Assembly: GCA_000310025.1 (NCBI GenBank)
Contig: FN649734.1
Span: forward strand, 4,716,078 to 4,733,642
DNA length: 17,565 bases
Reading direction: 5' to 3'
Source: Ectocarpus siliculosus
Taxonomy: Eukaryota > Sar > Phaeophyceae > Ectocarpales > Ectocarpaceae
The notes under the pieces are model-generated. The model was not told the origin of the DNA. It did no database searches and saw only the letters and a list, made by a program, of their open reading frames with translations. Positions 17,145-17,565 of the stretch are shown piece by piece (the stretch's first letter is position 1; each line of letters begins with the position of its first letter). The translations under genes were made by a program, and so were the position numbers.

Positions 17145-17565
17145 CAGTAACAGCCCCGTTGCCCCGCCCCACTGGCCGCCGCCCAGTCCGGCGAGAGCCG
17201 CCGCCGCCGCCGCCGCCGCGCGGTGGTCCGACGGGTGCCGCCTCCCGCCGGGGCCTCCGCTGCCGCCGCTGCCTTGCCACGGGGCGCCGAGGACCTGGAC
17301 ATTCGCCGCCGCCATCGCCGCCGCTGCCGCTCTCGCGGCCGTCGCCGCCTCCGCCTCCGTCGGGCGCTCGTGGTCCGCGGCCCGCTGCCACTGCTGCTGC
17401 TGCATCCTGGCCGAAGCGGCCGCTCTCTCGGCTACGGTCTGCGGTGGTGGCGAGGAGACCGCCGACCACGGGGCGGCCGGGACGGCGCCGGGGGGCGGCA
17501 CCGACGTGATGATGTCGGGGGAGGACGTGTGCCAGGCCCGCTTCATCGACCGCCGGCTGCCGCAG
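12974..17565 (-). CDS. Large low-complexity protein of unknown family, 3' portion of gene
   Basis: The minus-strand exons are 17565-16437 (open at the window edge), 15972-15790, 15312-15118, possibly 14988-14764, and 13888-12974 with a TAA stop. All supported junctions are GT-AG in phase 0. The ends of the protein are homopolymeric (17-Gln and 9-Gln runs; long Ala, Gly and Pro runs). The middle exons have normal composition, with blocks such as AAEKLVLTAFQLQVNEPLAH, ASRRQLTNLCQSNGTPTGFD and VGNHPDRGQLDYHALGVGRC. I do not recognise a family. Low-complexity flanks of this kind are common in large regulatory or scaffold proteins of brown algae, but no function can be assigned. It converges with the RNF32-like gene. 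Confidence 0.7.
14425..14585 (+). repeat. Long polypurine tract
   Basis: About 160 bp are almost entirely A and G on the plus strand, built from AAAAAGAGAG and GGACAAAGA type blocks. On the sense strand of the low-complexity gene it is a polypyrimidine tract within the intron before the last exon. It explains the long Phe- and Leu-rich open frame seen on the minus strand here. Confidence 0.85.
14764..14988 (-). CDS. Candidate alternative or terminal exon (VEGGVPWHAAVLQ)
   Basis: A phase-0 frame opens after CTACTAAG at 14989, or after TGCTGCAG at 14950. It encodes VEGGVPWHAAVLQGAERF and a charged stretch (WHEKEEEASRQRALKRN), and runs to a TGA at 14764. No good donor exists within it. The exon before (15118) and the exon after (13888) can join directly in phase 0, so this is either an alternative 3' terminal exon or not an exon. 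Confidence 0.35.
   Translation of the reverse strand: MEGGVPWHAAVLQGAERFMTSWHEKEEEASRQRALKRNHKPTTNGAGGGQETDETAREESKREETDRVARHVPD
15068..15117. repeat. CA/GT-rich microsatellite next to a splice donor
   Basis: Interrupted (CA)n with CGCGCG in the middle. On the minus strand it is GT-rich and starts exactly at the donor of the exon ending at 15118. Confidence 0.85.
15118..15312 (-). CDS. Low-complexity gene: exon ASRRQLTNLCQS
   Basis: These 65 codons lie between the acceptor TTGCTCAATTTAG and the donor CAG followed by GTGTGTGT, phase 0 on both sides. The exon reads ASRRQLTNLCQSNGTPTGFD, CLTRYLLGNRYPQPTG, then SNRVDTPRVRKCFSALAAQ. The donor sits at the edge of a GT-rich tract. A GGGGACA heptamer array lies about 30 bp before the acceptor. 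Confidence 0.72.
15345..15410. repeat. Heptamer tandem array (GGGGACA), nine units
   Basis: GACAG recurs every 7 bp at 15346, 15353, 15360, 15367, 15374, 15381, 15388, 15395 and 15402. After the fifth and ninth units the run of four G becomes CGG, hinting at duplication of a block. It is intronic, upstream of the exon starting at 15312 on the minus strand. Confidence 0.92.
15790..15972 (-). CDS. Low-complexity gene: conserved-looking exon AAEKLVLTAFQ
   Basis: These 61 codons lie between the acceptor TTTTACCCGACCAG and the donor GTG followed by GTGAGTGC, phase 0 on both sides. AAEKLVLTAFQLQVNEPLAH is followed by QEEAKAFLTGLAKAAG and VIALVRAVVQPAPWGSGYLV. The composition is that of a folded, probably helical domain, unlike the flanking exons. 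Confidence 0.75.
16037..16071. repeat. 11-bp perfect inverted repeat (hairpin) in an AT-rich intron
   Basis: TATACACGTTT at 16037-16047 pairs with AAACGTGTATA at 16061-16071, with a 13-base loop. Two copies of AAAAAAGGGTACATA lie at about 16021 and 16087. The local base composition is much more AT-rich than the surroundings, suggesting a small inserted element. Confidence 0.7.
16308..16336. repeat. (GGAT)n microsatellite
   Basis: About six GGAT units in the intron after the poly-Gln exon on the minus strand. A smaller CATC run also lies just before the exon 6 acceptor of the RNF32-like gene at about 9612-9625. Confidence 0.9.
16437..17565 (-). CDS. Low-complexity gene: poly-Gln, Ala and Gly exon (5' part outside window)
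   Basis: The frame is open from the right edge to the donor CAG followed by GTTTGT, in phase 0. An ATG at 17546 (MKRAWHTSSPDIITSV) could be the start, but the frame is also open upstream, so this may be an internal exon. It contains an Ala-rich region, a 17-Gln run with a further Gln-rich stretch (about 17150-17045), an Ala-rich helical segment (AEAIEAANAAAASIAAS), and Gly runs near the 3' border ending in RFQPPVRQWQ. Confidence 0.72.
17094..17146 (-). repeat. CAG/CAA trinucleotide tract encoding 17 Gln
   Basis: Mixed CAG and CAA codons on the minus strand encode the longest Gln run of the window. A second, shorter CAG tract encoding nine Gln lies at about 13430-13456. The interruptions by CAA should limit slippage in the longer tract. 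Confidence 0.85.

Overview
The window looks like nuclear DNA of a flagellated photosynthetic stramenopile, most likely a brown alga of the Ectocarpus type. The evidence is a GC-rich genome with many GT-AG introns of about 0.3 to 1.1 kb, neighbouring genes on alternating strands, long homopolymeric Ala, Gly, Gln and Pro runs in proteins, and two genes of flagellar or ciliary families. The genus is inferred from this style; no marker gene proves it.

Left part (1-3228, minus strand): the 5' portion of an NME7-type gene (DM10 domain plus nucleoside diphosphate kinase domains). Its start codon is at 3228 and it runs off the left edge. Exons 1 to 3 encode a convincing DM10 domain. The first NDK domain is scattered over several short exons, is divergent, and lacks the usual catalytic signatures. 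The start of the second NDK domain, with an intact VKPH motif, lies at 36-206.

Middle (3755-9788, plus strand): a complete six-exon gene whose splice phases all agree and give a 774-residue protein. Its order is RING-H2, IQ motif, RING-H2, the architecture of RNF32. An N-terminal RanBP2-like zinc finger candidate and a roughly 135-residue insertion inside the second RING are unusual additions. NME7 and this gene are divergently transcribed from one 526-bp intergenic stretch, so they may share a promoter. This fits a flagellar gene set that is needed only in swimming cells.

9789-12973: about 3.2 kb with no gene I can support. It contains a 72-bp minisatellite and one arm of an inverted repeat whose partner lies in intron 4 of the RNF32 gene.

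Right part (12974-17565, minus strand): the 3' portion of a gene for a large low-complexity protein (poly-Gln, poly-Ala, poly-Gly, poly-Pro) with two or three short, compositionally normal exons in the middle. I do not recognise the family. It converges tail-to-tail with the RNF32 gene and runs off the right edge.
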